This document shows, one piece after another, positions 36,675-46,361 of a stretch of 64,000 bases of DNA. The notes beneath the pieces were generated by a model. It saw only the letters and a list, made by a program, of their open reading frames with translations, did not search any database and was not told the origin of the DNA. The position numbers and the translations under genes were made by a program. The first letter of the stretch is position 1. Every line of letters begins with the position of its first letter. The stretch comes from Acinetobacter haemolyticus (GTDB taxonomy: Bacteria; Pseudomonadota; Gammaproteobacteria; Pseudomonadales; Moraxellaceae): the NCBI RefSeq assembly GCF_900406815.1, contig NZ_OVCN01000001.1, positions 240,794 through 304,793 on the forward strand. The letters run 5' to 3'.

Positions 36675-38129
36675 TTAACGGAATAGTGTTTTCAAAAGCA
36701 GTTTGTGTGCTGCTTTATTGTACGGCGGTAAAATAAATTTCAGACTATAAAGTTTAGGGCTGACTGGATTTGACATCATTGAGCGTTCATGAGAGAAGCT
36801 AAAGAAGCCTTCTTTACCATGATATTTACCCATACCTGAAGCGCCAACACCACCAAATGGTAGATCATCCTGAGCCACATGAGTTAAGACTTGATTAATC
36901 CCGAAATGCCCAGAATGAGTACGTCCTGCAATATATTCAGCACGAGCGCTATCGACATCAAAATAGTAGAATGCGAGTGGACGAGGGCGGCTATTAATGA
37001 ATTGAAGTGCTTCTTCAATTTTCTCATATTCTAAAATCGGAAGAATTGGACCGAAGATCTCATTCTTCATGATTTCCATGTCGTTTGTTACGCCTGTGAC
37101 TAATGTCGGTGCAATTTTACGTGCCTCAGTTAGAGATTCATTGTGACTATTTAATTCAACAATGGTGGCACCTTGCTTCTGGGCATCCTCAAGATAACCT
37201 TGTAATCGATTGTATTGTTTATCATTCACAATCGAGGTGAAGTCTTTGTTCTCAGCAAGGGTGGGATACATGCTATTCACAAAGTCTTGGTAATGCTTCG
37301 TGAACTCTTGAGTTTTTCCTTTAGGAAGGAACATGTAATCAGGTGCTACACATGTTTGTCCTGCATTCCAAAGTTTACCCACAGCGACACGTTGTGCCAC
37401 ATCGCGAATATTCATCGAAGAATGCACAAGTGCAGGTGATTTACCACCGAGTTCTAAAATCACGGGTACGAGATTTTGAGAAGCAGCAGCCATCACTGTT
37501 TTACCTACAGAGGTTGAACCAGTGAAAATCATTTTGTCGAATGGTAAATGGCTAAATGCGTCAGAAATTTTACCACCGCCGTTCACAACTGCGACCAGTT
37601 CTTGAGGGAAAGCTTCTGAAAGCGCATTTTCAAGCACATATCCAAAACGAGATGATGCACTAGAGATCTTGATCATGGCATGGTTGCCCGCAGCCAGAGC
37701 ACAGATTAATGGCCCAACCGAAAGCAATAGTGGGTAGTTCCATGGTGCAATGATCCCAATGACGCCGAGTGGTTGATATTGTACCCAACCTTTTGCAGGT
37801 TGATGTAACATGCTGATATGGCGTTTAGAGGGCTTCATCCACTCGGTTAAGTTCTTGCTATAGTATTTAATATGTTCTAAACACGTTAGTACTTCACCAA
37901 TTTTGGTTTCCATAATGGCACGATTGCCATAATCTTGACTAATTGCATCAGCAAATTGATCTTGATATTTTACCAAGATGTTTTTTAATCGAGCCAAGCG
38001 TTCAATTCGTTCTTTTGCGCTTGGAACAGGATGGCGTTGGTAAGCTACTTTTTGTTGCTCAAGCAGATCATGTAATCGTTGTACGTCAACATGAGGTGTC
38101 ATTGCGGTTGTTTTTGTTTGACTGTTCAT
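36675..38129 (-). CDS. aldehyde dehydrogenase, coniferyl-aldehyde-dehydrogenase-like
   Basis: This 484-aa enzyme is a NAD(P)-dependent aldehyde dehydrogenase of the class that includes coniferyl aldehyde and fatty aldehyde dehydrogenases. Visible parts are the cofactor region GVIGIIAPWNYPLLLSVGPL, FTGSTSVGK, the catalytic Glu in ILELGGKSPALV, and the catalytic Cys in NAGQTCVAPDYMFLP. The C-terminal SGMGKYHGKEGFFSFSHER and the hydrophobic end resemble membrane-associated long-chain aldehyde forms. It is divergent from a TetR gene, with a perfect palindrome between, so it is probably that regulator's target. Confidence 0.92.
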   Translation of the reverse strand: MNSQTKTTAMTPHVDVQRLHDLLEQQKVAYQRHPVPSAKERIERLARLKNILVKYQDQFADAISQDYGNRAIMETKIGEVLTCLEHIKYYSKNLTEWMKPSKRHISMLHQPAKGWVQYQPLGVIGIIAPWNYPLLLSVGPLICALAAGNHAMIKISSASSRFGYVLENALSEAFPQELVAVVNGGGKISDAFSHLPFDKMIFTGSTSVGKTVMAAASQNLVPVILELGGKSPALVHSSMNIRDVAQRVAVGKLWNAGQTCVAPDYMFLPKGKTQEFTKHYQDFVNSMYPTLAENKDFTSIVNDKQYNRLQGYLEDAQKQGATIVELNSHNESLTEARKIAPTLVTGVTNDMEIMKNEIFGPILPILEYEKIEEALQFINSRPRPLAFYYFDVDSARAEYIAGRTHSGHFGINQVLTHVAQDDLPFGGVGASGMGKYHGKEGFFSFSHERSMMSNPVSPKLYSLKFILPPYNKAAHKLLLKTLFR

Positions 38130-38166
38130 AGGAGTAGACCAAAGGAAATCTTATTACTTTTTAATT

Positions 38167-38186
38167 TTTAGAGTAAATACTCTAAA
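38167..38186. promoter_or_regulatory. palindromic operator between the aldehyde dehydrogenase and TetR genes
   Basis: Perfect 9-bp arms TTTAGAGTA and TACTCTAAA are separated by AA. The site sits in the 122-bp divergent intergenic region. Its size and symmetry suit a TetR-family dimer. Confidence 0.65.
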
Positions 38187-38251
38187 GTGTCAAGTCGCTT
38201 TTGTGGGCTTGTTTTATAACCTATTGATAATGTTATAGATGGTTGAATTGA

Positions 38252-38956
38252 ATGTCGCATGCTAAACCAAACAAAACCAAAGACAGAATTTTGCAAATTA
38301 GTTTGCAATTATTTAATGAGCGTGGTGAGCGTTCAGTCACAACCAATCACATTGCAGCTGAACTCGGCATTAGCCCAGGCAACTTGTATTATCATTTTCG
38401 TAACAAACAGGAAATTATCAAAGAATTAGCATTGCAATATCAGGCTGAAACTTTGGAAATGTTGGCGTTACCCGATGATCGTCCACTCAATGCGAATGAC
38501 AAAATTAGCTATTTTCAGGTATTAAGTAATCAGCTTTGGGCTTATCGTTTTATTCATCGTGATGTTTATCATCTTGTTGAAAATAATGAAGACTTTAGAA
38601 GAATTTATCCTCGCTTTGCAGGGCAGGTCATGCAGCAAGGGCAAAAAATTTATCGTGCCTTTGTGGATGCAGGGTTAATGAAAATGACCGACTCAGAAAT
38701 TGAGGCGTTGATCATTAACTTATGGATTGTACTGACCAACTGGACCAACTTCTTATATATGTCGGGTCATATCAGTGACAACAATCGCTTGGAAGAAAAG
38801 TGGGTTTGGCAAGCATTGCGACAAATGGTGTTCTTGGAAGGTCCGTATTTAATGGGCGAAAGTCGTCAAACTTATGAGCAACTATTACAGTCGCTTGGAC
38901 CTTCAGAACTATTTGCTAGCTTATCGAATCTTAAAAATGATGAGGATCATCTGTGA
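38252..38956 (+). CDS. TetR family transcriptional regulator
   Basis: This 234-aa regulator has an N-terminal TetR DNA-binding domain (about residues 9-56: RILQISLQLFNERGERSVTTNHIAAELGISPGNLYYHFRNKQEII) and a helical ligand-binding domain. The ligand is unknown. The divergent aldehyde dehydrogenase gene and the palindrome at 38167 suggest it represses that gene and itself, perhaps in response to an aldehyde or fatty acid. That part is inference. Confidence 0.93.
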   Translation: MSHAKPNKTKDRILQISLQLFNERGERSVTTNHIAAELGISPGNLYYHFRNKQEIIKELALQYQAETLEMLALPDDRPLNANDKISYFQVLSNQLWAYRFIHRDVYHLVENNEDFRRIYPRFAGQVMQQGQKIYRAFVDAGLMKMTDSEIEALIINLWIVLTNWTNFLYMSGHISDNNRLEEKWVWQALRQMVFLEGPYLMGESRQTYEQLLQSLGPSELFASLSNLKNDEDHL

Positions 38957-39039
38957 CTAGCTATTTAGTCATACGCAAAAAAGCGTTAGAATGCTCGGCT
39001 TGATTTTTTTAATTTGATTCGAATAAGTGAATTAACAAC

Positions 39040-39906
39040 ATGAACACGACTACTGCCCATACAGCACGATTACTGATTACTTGTGAAGACAAGCCAGGGA
39101 TTGTGCAAGCTGTATCGAGCTTTTTGTATCATCAGGGAGCAAACATCACCGCACTTGATCAGTACGCAACAGAAGCTCAAGGCGGACGTTATTTTATGCG
39201 TGTTGAGTTTGAGTTGGACCATTTACAATCTCGTAAAGAAGCATTGATGCAAACCTTTGCTGCAAATGTTGCTGAACGTTATGACATGCAGTGGAAACTA
39301 AATTTTGTTGGCGAGTTAAAGAAAGTCGGCATTTTGGTTTCTAAGGTAGATCACGCTTTGCTAGAGCTCCTATGGCGTCATGCGCGTGGCTCATTACCGT
39401 GTGAAATTACTCAGGTGATTTCAAACCATCCTGACTTACGTGAAGCAGTTGAAAACTTCGGGATTCCATTCCATATTGTGCCTGTGAATAAAGACAATAA
39501 AGCTGAAGCTTATGCACAGATTAATGACATGATGCAAGGCAATGATTTATTGATCTTGGCGCGTTATATGCAAATTCTGAGTGAAGACTTTGTTTCGCAA
39601 TGGGAAATGAAGATCATCAATATCCATCATTCATTCCTACCTGCTTTCGTTGGTGCAAACCCTTATAAGCAAGCTTATGAGAAAGGGGTAAAGTTGATTG
39701 GTGCTACGGCGCATTATGTCACTGCTGATCTTGATCAAGGTCCAATCATTGAACAGGATGTTGAACGTGTTAGCCATGACTACAATGTTGAGCAGTTACG
39801 TGAGCTGGGTGAAGATGTTGAACGCAATGTCTTGGCACGTGCAGTTAAATGGCACCTGGAAGACCGCGTAATTGTCGATGGCAACAAAACGGTCGTGTTT
39901 CAATAA
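39040..39906 (+). CDS. purU: PurU, formyltetrahydrofolate deformylase
   Basis: PurU hydrolyses 10-formyltetrahydrofolate to formate and tetrahydrofolate, balancing one-carbon pools and feeding formate to PurT. An N-terminal ACT domain (about residues 8-85, LLITCEDKPGIVQAVSSFLY) precedes a formyltransferase-type catalytic domain with INIHHSFLPAF, GATAHYVTADLDQGPIIEQD and the catalytic Asn, His and Asp. At 288 aa it is of family length. It is a single gene with its own terminator. Confidence 0.96.
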   Translation: MNTTTAHTARLLITCEDKPGIVQAVSSFLYHQGANITALDQYATEAQGGRYFMRVEFELDHLQSRKEALMQTFAANVAERYDMQWKLNFVGELKKVGILVSKVDHALLELLWRHARGSLPCEITQVISNHPDLREAVENFGIPFHIVPVNKDNKAEAYAQINDMMQGNDLLILARYMQILSEDFVSQWEMKIINIHHSFLPAFVGANPYKQAYEKGVKLIGATAHYVTADLDQGPIIEQDVERVSHDYNVEQLRELGEDVERNVLARAVKWHLEDRVIVDGNKTVVFQ

Positions 39907-39923
39907 GTCATAGAAAGTTGAAA

Positions 39924-39952
39924 AGGTATGCTTTTTAAGCATACTTTTTTTT
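39924..39952 (+). terminator. terminator after purU
   Basis: GTATGCTT-TTT-AAGCATAC is followed by eight T, 18 bp past the purU stop codon. Confidence 0.9.
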
Positions 39953-40039
39953 ATGTCAAGATTAAGTTATATTATAACATTTCTTTTTTGTGTGGCTTAT
40001 CAGTAATTTGAAGAATATTCACAAAAAAACAGTTGCAAA

Positions 40040-40054
40040 TGAAAACACTTCTCA
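40040..40054. promoter_or_regulatory. candidate Fur box before tonB
   Basis: TGAAAACACTTCTCA follows the 7-1-7 Fur pattern TGATAATnATTATCA at 10 of 14 arm positions. It lies about 90 bp before tonB, a gene set that Fur usually controls. Confidence 0.4.
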
Positions 40055-40141
40055 TTTATTATTACGGCACTTTAATTGTTCTATCCGATGTGTGTAATCG
40101 TTTTTTAGACTGACGCCATCTATATAGGTACTTAGATTCTT

Positions 40142-40900
40142 ATGAGTCCATCTCCTGCTTCATTTAATACACCAAACCCGATGAAAAAGAAAATCATCAC
40201 TGCTCTAGCCGCAGTTGTGATTGGACATGTGGGAGTCTTGTGGGCAGTTAGCCACATCAAAACGATTGAGTTAAAACCTATCGAAAAAGAGCCGCTTAAA
40301 GTCAAATTCGTTAAGATTAAAGAACCACCGAAAGCTGAGCTTCCTAAGCCAAAAGAGACACCTAAACCTGAACCGAAAAAAGAGGTGAAAGAAGTTAAGG
40401 TTGTCGAAAAACCTGTGGCACCTCCACCTAAGAAAATCGAGAAAGTGCAACAAGTTAAGGCTGAAGCACCAAAGCAAGTGATTCAAAAAACTGAACCTAA
40501 AGTTGAAACTAAGGTTGAAACGACTGTGGTGAGCACCACCGTGAAAGAAAAGGTCGTTGAGAAACCGCAACCCGTTCAGGAAGTGGCTAAACCTCAACCA
40601 GCAGCAGATCCGTCTCCTAAAACCGTATCGATTGGTGGTTCAGGTGTACAATGGAGTCGATCTCCAAGAATTAGTGTTACACCTAAAGAGTTAGATAACC
40701 AAGCACGCACTATTGTAGTTATGATTGAAGCGGATGAAAAAGGCCGTGTAACCAATGTGCGTGTGACACGCAGTTCGGGCATACCTGCTTTGGATGAAAA
40801 AGTAGTCCGTGCTGTGAAAAGTGCAAAGTTTAAACCGTATATGGAGAATGGTGTTGCTTACCCAATTCGAGCAGAGCAACCGTTAGATCTTAATCCTTAA
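40142..40900 (+). CDS. tonB: TonB, energy transducer
   Basis: TonB carries proton-motive energy from the ExbB-ExbD complex to outer-membrane receptors. It has one N-terminal membrane helix (about residues 18-36, ITALAAVVIGHVGVLWAVSH) and a long Pro/Lys/Glu-rich spacer across the periplasm (about 45-160). The C-terminal TonB domain has GRVTNVRVTRSSGIPALDEKVVRAVKSAKFKPY. An ATG at 40181 (MKKKIITALAAVV) is an alternative start that would remove 13 residues. exbB follows 42 bp later. Confidence 0.95.
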   Translation: MSPSPASFNTPNPMKKKIITALAAVVIGHVGVLWAVSHIKTIELKPIEKEPLKVKFVKIKEPPKAELPKPKETPKPEPKKEVKEVKVVEKPVAPPPKKIEKVQQVKAEAPKQVIQKTEPKVETKVETTVVSTTVKEKVVEKPQPVQEVAKPQPAADPSPKTVSIGGSGVQWSRSPRISVTPKELDNQARTIVVMIEADEKGRVTNVRVTRSSGIPALDEKVVRAVKSAKFKPYMENGVAYPIRAEQPLDLNP

Positions 40901-40942
40901 TCATTTTGAGTCCTTGTGACAGATTAAATCAGGAGTTCGTAT

Positions 40943-41563
40943 ATGAACTTTTCAGTTTATTGGCAACATGCAGATGCAGTAAGTAAAACACTGTATTTTG
41001 TCCTTCTCGCAATGTCGATTGCAACGTGGACGATTTTTATTCTACGTATTTTAGGAACACGCCAATTAAAACAACAAGCTTATGCTCAGCTTGCTCAGGC
41101 TTTGGCGACGCTTAAAGCGAAGTTACAACCACTCACCTTTGAACAGCGTAAAGCGGTTGCTGAACAAGCTTTGCTTCGTCAGATTTCTGCTGAAAAGTCA
41201 CAAGCTGAAAAAGGTGTTTCAGTCTTGGGTACGATTGCTTCACTTGCACCGTTTGTGGGTTTGTTCGGTACGGTGTGGGGGATTTTCCATGCCCTTGTCG
41301 CTGTGGGTAAAAGTGGTCAGGCAGGTTTAGCGCAGGTTGCGATTCCTGTAGGTGAAGCATTGATCATGACGGGTCTTGGTCTTGCTGTTGCGATTCCTGC
41401 GGTATTGGCTTACAACATTTGTATGCGTTTTAACCGTGGTTTGGCACATGAACTTCAAGATCAAGCACATCTGTTGCTCATTGATACGATGTTACAACAA
41501 GAGACAACCGTGCAAACTGAAACTAAAGCAACACAACAAAGTTTAGTTGGAGGTCAAGCTTAA
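40943..41563 (+). CDS. exbB: ExbB, TonB-complex proton channel subunit
   Basis: ExbB forms the pentameric inner-membrane channel that works with ExbD to energise TonB. Three membrane helices are visible: about residues 16-35, 98-125 (GVSVLGTIASLAPFVGLFGTVWGIFHAL) and 140-165 (VGEALIMTGLGLAVAIPAVLAYN). These are MotA/TolQ/ExbB signatures. At 206 aa it is a short ExbB. An AGGAGTTCG site precedes the ATG. exbD follows one base after its stop codon. Confidence 0.96.
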   Translation: MNFSVYWQHADAVSKTLYFVLLAMSIATWTIFILRILGTRQLKQQAYAQLAQALATLKAKLQPLTFEQRKAVAEQALLRQISAEKSQAEKGVSVLGTIASLAPFVGLFGTVWGIFHALVAVGKSGQAGLAQVAIPVGEALIMTGLGLAVAIPAVLAYNICMRFNRGLAHELQDQAHLLLIDTMLQQETTVQTETKATQQSLVGGQA

Positions 41564-41564
41564 A

Positions 41565-41969
41565 ATGGGCTTTCAATTGGGTGAAGACCACGACAGTGGC
41601 ATGAATGAGATGAATCTCATTCCTCTGATCGATATTATGTTGGTATTGATGATTATCTTTTTAGTCACAGCAACGGTTGCAAACCCATCAATTCCATTAA
41701 GTTTACCAAAAACAACTGCTGAAATTATCGATCCACCACCACAAGCAATTACGATTAGTATTAATGCTAAAGGTGAGGTGGCTTGGGATACTCAGATCAT
41801 TAGCTTAGATGAGCTAGAAACACGCTTTACAGAAGCGGGTCAGGCTGCAACAAAACCAACAGTGCAGTTACGTGCAGATAAAGAATCAAAATATGACACG
41901 GTTGCACAAGTCATGTCACGTGCTAGTGAAGCTGGCTTGAGCGATATTGCTTTCGTTAGTGAAAACTAA
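41565..41969 (+). CDS. exbD: ExbD, TonB-complex membrane protein
   Basis: ExbD is the partner of ExbB. The chosen ATG at 41565 lies one base after the exbB stop codon and has GGAGG eleven bases upstream inside exbB. The frame is open from 41547, but that codon is TTG. The protein is 134 aa with one membrane helix near residues 17-37. The proton-carrying Asp is in MNEMNLIPLIDIMLVLMIIF. A periplasmic domain follows, with VQLRADKESKYDTVAQVMSRA. A terminator follows. Confidence 0.95.
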   Translation: MGFQLGEDHDSGMNEMNLIPLIDIMLVLMIIFLVTATVANPSIPLSLPKTTAEIIDPPPQAITISINAKGEVAWDTQIISLDELETRFTEAGQAATKPTVQLRADKESKYDTVAQVMSRASEAGLSDIAFVSEN

Positions 41970-41992
41970 TACCTGAGCTGATCAGAAAAAAT

Positions 41993-42022
41993 TAAAGCAA
42001 CTCGAAAGAGTTGCTTTTTTTT
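41993..42022. terminator. terminator between exbD and msrA
   Basis: AGCAACTC-GAAA-GAGTTGCT with a stable GAAA tetraloop is followed by eight T. It lies between convergent genes. Confidence 0.92.
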
Positions 42023-42026
42023 ATCG

Positions 42027-42551
42027 CTATTCCGTTTTAAGTAAATCTAGGAACTTAGAGCGTAGTTTCGATAATTTGGGTGGAATGCTAAAGTTACAAT
42101 AACCCTGAGAGGGATTACGAGCATAGAAATTCTGATGATATTCTTCGGCAGGATAAAAGGTCGGTTCTGAACTCAGTTCAGTCACAATGTTGAGTCCTTC
42201 ATTTTCCAGACTTTGGATGACTTGCTCGGCCTGTTGTTTCTGCTCTTCATTGAAATAATAAATTACAGAACGGTATTGCGTGCCAATGTCATTGCCTTGA
42301 CGGTTTAGTGTCGTTGGATCATGGGTAGTAAAAAATACGTTTAAAAGTTGTGTATAGCTGATCTGTTGTTCATCAAAATCGATAAGTACAACTTCAGCGT
42401 GCTGAGTATTACCTTGGCAAACCTGCTCATAGCTTGGGTCCTGCACAATACCGCCAGCATAGCCACTGACAACTTTTTCAACGCCTTTCAGCTGTAAAAA
42501 AACTGCTTCTACACACCAGAAACATCCACCACCAAATAGTGCCTGTTGCAT
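42027..42551 (-). CDS. msrA: MsrA, peptide methionine (S)-S-oxide reductase
   Basis: MsrA repairs oxidised methionine in proteins. The catalytic Cys is Cys10 in [13 protein letters not shown]. Other motifs are [46 protein letters not shown] and [13 protein letters not shown]. At 174 aa it has normal length and no signal peptide, so it is cytosolic. It is a single gene. Confidence 0.97.
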   Translation of the reverse strand: MQQALFGGGCFWCVEAVFLQLKGVEKVVSGYAGGIVQDPSYEQVCQGNTQHAEVVLIDFDEQQISYTQLLNVFFTTHDPTTLNRQGNDIGTQYRSVIYYFNEEQKQQAEQVIQSLENEGLNIVTELSSEPTFYPAEEYHQNFYARNPSQGYCNFSIPPKLSKLRSKFLDLLKTE

Positions 42552-42656
42552 TTAATTCCCCAATTTCTAGTTTTATGAATGCCTTTAAAGTAAACGATGT
42601 TAATAAAAAGTAAAAGCCTGCCTTTGCAACGGGCTGTGACTTTGTTTACTGTTAAT

Positions 42657-42890
42657 TACAGTAAGGTTTGCATCATCGTAACGAAGCTTACAAGAGCTTG
42701 ACCAGAAGCATCGCGGAATTTTAGTTCATGTCCTTTCTGTTCATAGTTTGTAGTTGCAGCTAATGCATTGGCATATGGACGTGATAGGTCACTATTGTCT
42801 TGGCCGATACATGCCATCTTGGTTGATGCCATAGGTCCTAAGCTAAAAATGGCTTTAACATAAAATCTTAAGTCCGAATCGGTATGTTTC
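42657..42890 (-). pseudogene. 5'-truncated META/HslJ-domain gene remnant
   Basis: On the minus strand a frame ending in TAA at 42657-42659 reads FSLGPMASTKMACI, then NALAATTNYEQKGHELKFRD and ASGQALVSFV. This is the C-terminal half of a META (HslJ-like) domain, including the usual M-A-S-T-x-M-A-C signature. The frame closes with a stop codon at 42891-42893, no start codon precedes the domain, and the N-terminal half is not seen in other frames before the DUF4105 gene. It therefore looks like a decayed remnant. Confidence 0.65.
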
Positions 42891-42985
42891 TATGTTTGGT
42901 ATTGAAATAAAACAACCTGGGGTAGAGCAGGATATTGCGTATTCTTTTATAAATATTGAGATAGGTTGGATAAAGGAGTGAAAAA

Positions 42986-44041
42986 TCACTCAGTTTTGGG
43001 GAGTCCAGCGCGAATGACTTCGGAAAAATATTCACTACTTTGGTTTGCTTGCTTGTCATATTGTTCAGCGCGTGGATTAATATGTGCCAGTTGATACCAT
43101 TCTTTAATACTATAATTCTGATTCAGTGCTTTGAGATCATGTAAATAATTAGGCAAATAACCTGATGCCAACAAACGATAATCTCTCGGTAATGCTTGCT
43201 GGCTAATCGCTTGCGCCATATCAAAGATCAAAGTAGTGCAGTTACTCGTTAGCGTGTTATACCATTTTGCTTCCGCACGCAGTTCATCTGATTTTTTAAG
43301 ATATTCGATAAATAATGCTTTTCGTTCTGCAGCAGGAATTTTAATCGGAAATAAATAAACCTGCTCATGACGAATATTGCTGCGTGTATAGACAATATCT
43401 TTTTCATCAGAAGCAATCAGGCTTAACTCATATTTACGAAAGAACCCTCCAATCGCTGAAAAGGATTCACCTTTTTCTTTGCGAATTTCGATCGAAAATA
43501 CCAGTGGTTTTTGATCCGAAAAGTCAAAACTGACAAGTGTATGGGCAATTTGAGGGCCCATCCAATAGGAGGCAATGACGTTTATTCCCGTTATTTTATT
43601 TAAATCAATTGTTCGGTCTTCCCAGTGAATGTCATAACTGCCATCGGGGTACCAATTAAAGTTCCGCACTTTGTGTAAAGTAACAAGATCGCCTTGTTTC
43701 TCATAACTGAACTGCTCGGATACTTCGGGATCCCAAACACGGTCTTGGCGTGCATCTAAAGAAAAATACCATAACAAAGAACAAGCAAATGCAAAGCAAT
43801 ACAGCAGAATATCAGTACGTCGACTAAAAATATGTCCACTGACATAAAAGCCAAGCAAACTGAGGGCGAATAGACCCCAAAAAATGATGATAAGACGACT
43901 AAAAATAGGACCAAGGGGTTGTTGAATCCATAAAGCAAAACATAACCAAATACTGGAAAGGATCACGAAAAGAGTAAAGGTACTATGTAAGAACCATATC
44001 CCTAATCCAATGAAGAACTCACGTGATCCAATCTCATGCAT
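42986..44041 (-). CDS. DUF4105 integral membrane protein
   Basis: This 351-aa protein has about four N-terminal membrane helices (residues 8-110) and then a soluble domain with the DUF4105 (Lnb N-terminal-like) hallmarks. These are WYNTLTSNCTTLIFDMAQ, with the conserved N-C-T, and ASGYLPNYLHDL. The NCT cysteine plus upstream histidine suggests a papain-like or amidase fold, but activity is unproven. It lies 20 bp downstream of folA on the same strand, so the thyA-folA transcript may run into it. Confidence 0.82.
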   Translation of the reverse strand: MHEIGSREFFIGLGIWFLHSTFTLFVILSSIWLCFALWIQQPLGPIFSRLIIIFWGLFALSLLGFYVSGHIFSRRTDILLYCFAFACSLLWYFSLDARQDRVWDPEVSEQFSYEKQGDLVTLHKVRNFNWYPDGSYDIHWEDRTIDLNKITGINVIASYWMGPQIAHTLVSFDFSDQKPLVFSIEIRKEKGESFSAIGGFFRKYELSLIASDEKDIVYTRSNIRHEQVYLFPIKIPAAERKALFIEYLKKSDELRAEAKWYNTLTSNCTTLIFDMAQAISQQALPRDYRLLASGYLPNYLHDLKALNQNYSIKEWYQLAHINPRAEQYDKQANQSSEYFSEVIRAGLPKTE

Positions 44042-44061
44042 AACAATTCGCAGTCCATTTT

Positions 44062-44571
44062 TTATTTTTGGTAAGTGGCGAACTCAAAGGCTATATTTGA
44101 TTTTTCATCAGTATGCAGTTCTGAGTTCACTTTTTGAAAATTCTCAGGGATTTTTGGGTAATGTGCATCGCCTTGAACATCTAAATCTATATGGGTCAGT
44201 TCTAGACGGTCAGCAATCGCAAGTGTTTGATTAAAAATCTCTCCTCCACCAATAATAAATAAGGATGCTTTTTCAGAGTGTTGTACGTCTGTAAGTGCTG
44301 CATCTAAAGCTTCCTCAATACTATGCGCGACTTTAACACCTTCAAACTGCCAAGATTGATCCCGTGTAATCACCCAATTCACGCGATTAGGTAATGCTCT
44401 TCCCATCGATTCAAGGGTTTTACGACCCATGATGATCACGCCACCTTGCGTGATGGTTTTAAAATGTTTGAGATCCGCAGAAATATGCCACGGTAGGGCA
44501 TTTCCTTTTCCAATACAGTTATTTCTATCCATTGCCACTACGTGGACAACCTCAGTGCCTTGCCATGCCAT
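44062..44571 (-). CDS. folA: FolA, dihydrofolate reductase
   Basis: FolA reduces dihydrofolate to tetrahydrofolate with NADPH and is the trimethoprim target. Motifs: VVAMDRNNCIGKGNALPWHISADLKHFK (folate site, with the Asp of ISADL), IIMGRKTLESMGRALPNR (cofactor) and FIIGGGEIFNQTL. At 169 aa it is of chromosomal type. It follows thyA by 20 bp, so synthesis and recycling of folate for dTMP are coupled. Confidence 0.97.
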   Translation of the reverse strand: MAWQGTEVVHVVAMDRNNCIGKGNALPWHISADLKHFKTITQGGVIIMGRKTLESMGRALPNRVNWVITRDQSWQFEGVKVAHSIEEALDAALTDVQHSEKASLFIIGGGEIFNQTLAIADRLELTHIDLDVQGDAHYPKIPENFQKVNSELHTDEKSNIAFEFATYQK

Positions 44572-44591
44572 AAGTGAATTCTCTTATCGTT

Positions 44592-45434
44592 TTAAACTGC
44601 AACAGGTGCTTTAATTGCTGGGTGTGATTCATAACCCACGATTTCAATATCTTCAAATTTAAAATCAAAAATATCGGTAATTTCTGGATTTAATTTAAGC
44701 TGGCACAATGGCAGGGGATCACGGCTCAGTTGCAGTTTCGCTTGTTCAAAATGGTTCGCATAGAGATGCGTATCGCCACCTGTCCACACAAAATCTCCCA
44801 CGCCTAAACCACATACCTGTGCAATCATATGTGTCAGCAGCGCATAGCTGGCAATATTAAATGGCACCCCTAAAAACACATCAGCACTGCGTTGATAGAG
44901 CTGGCATGACAACTTATTATCGTGTACGAAAAATTGGAATAGAGTATGACAAGGCGGTAAAGCAACTTTTCCAGCCTCGTTCGGATTCCAGCCAGATACG
45001 ATTAAACGACGTGAATTCGGATTGGTTTTGATTTCATTGATCAGCCATTGGATTTGATCAAAGCCATTTTGTTGATAACTGCCATCATCATTTTGAGTTG
45101 CACCAAAATTTCGCCACTGATGTCCATACACTGGACCTAATTCACCTTCTGGACGACCAAAGCGAGCGGTTTGTTCGGCAGTTGCCCATTCATCCCAAAT
45201 AGTAACTTTATTGTCTTTAAGATATTGAACATTGGTATCACCTTTGAGAAACCACAATAGTTCAATCACGATTGAACGAAAATGGACTTTCTTGGTGGTA
45301 AGCAATGGAAAACCTTTGGAAAGATCGAAGCGCATTTGATGACCAAATACTGAACGTGTACCCGTACCTGTACGATCACCTTTGTCGCCGCCATTGTCGA
45401 GAATATGTTGTAAAAGGTCTAAGTATGTGCGCAT
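44592..45434 (-). CDS. thyA: ThyA, thymidylate synthase
   Basis: ThyA methylates dUMP to dTMP using methylene-tetrahydrofolate. The catalytic Cys is in [12 protein letters not shown]. Other motifs are [31 protein letters not shown] at the N-terminus, [34 protein letters not shown] and THLYANH. At 280 aa it is about 15 residues longer than the E. coli enzyme. It is the first gene of a thyA-folA pair. Confidence 0.98.
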   Translation of the reverse strand: MRTYLDLLQHILDNGGDKGDRTGTGTRSVFGHQMRFDLSKGFPLLTTKKVHFRSIVIELLWFLKGDTNVQYLKDNKVTIWDEWATAEQTARFGRPEGELGPVYGHQWRNFGATQNDDGSYQQNGFDQIQWLINEIKTNPNSRRLIVSGWNPNEAGKVALPPCHTLFQFFVHDNKLSCQLYQRSADVFLGVPFNIASYALLTHMIAQVCGLGVGDFVWTGGDTHLYANHFEQAKLQLSRDPLPLCQLKLNPEITDIFDFKFEDIEIVGYESHPAIKAPVAV

Positions 45435-45596
45435 AGCTTTCTCTAAAATTTTGTGTGAACTTTCAGTTTGAGTGGCATAGATGTGGGTTCAACCAACTGG
45501 GAGCTAATTCCATTGACTGGGTATAGAATGATACTTGATTATTCTGATTAAGGCACTGATCTCTGTTAATCCGATGATGAAATCCTACAAAAGAAA

Positions 45597-45625
45597 AGAG
45601 CGCTTTATATTGAAAGCGCTCTTTC
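45597..45625 (-). terminator. terminator after xpt
   Basis: AGAGCGCTTT-ATATTG-AAAGCGCTCT is a strong stem 20 bp past the xpt stop codon, with TTTTCTTTT on the minus strand beyond it. Confidence 0.85.
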
Positions 45626-45641
45626 GAATCCAGAATGTCGT

Positions 45642-46244
<603 letters not shown>

Positions 46245-46361
46245 TCAAGCAAAGGCATATTTTAAAAAGCATCAAAAAAATTGCAAGCCATAAATTAAAG
46301 CTTTGTTGATATTTCACAGAACTTTACGATGTTTGGTATATGGCTGCAATTTTGAGGTTAA

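Noticed and set aside
40271..40597. 108-codon minus-strand frame rich in Phe, Arg and Leu
   Set aside because: It is the antisense of the Lys/Pro/Glu-rich spacer of tonB. The odd composition is the mirror of that repeat-like region.
42868..43059. 63-codon minus-strand frame between the META remnant and the DUF4105 gene
   Set aside because: It overlaps the end of DUF4105 in another frame and the META remnant, and has no family-like sequence. It is a shadow frame.
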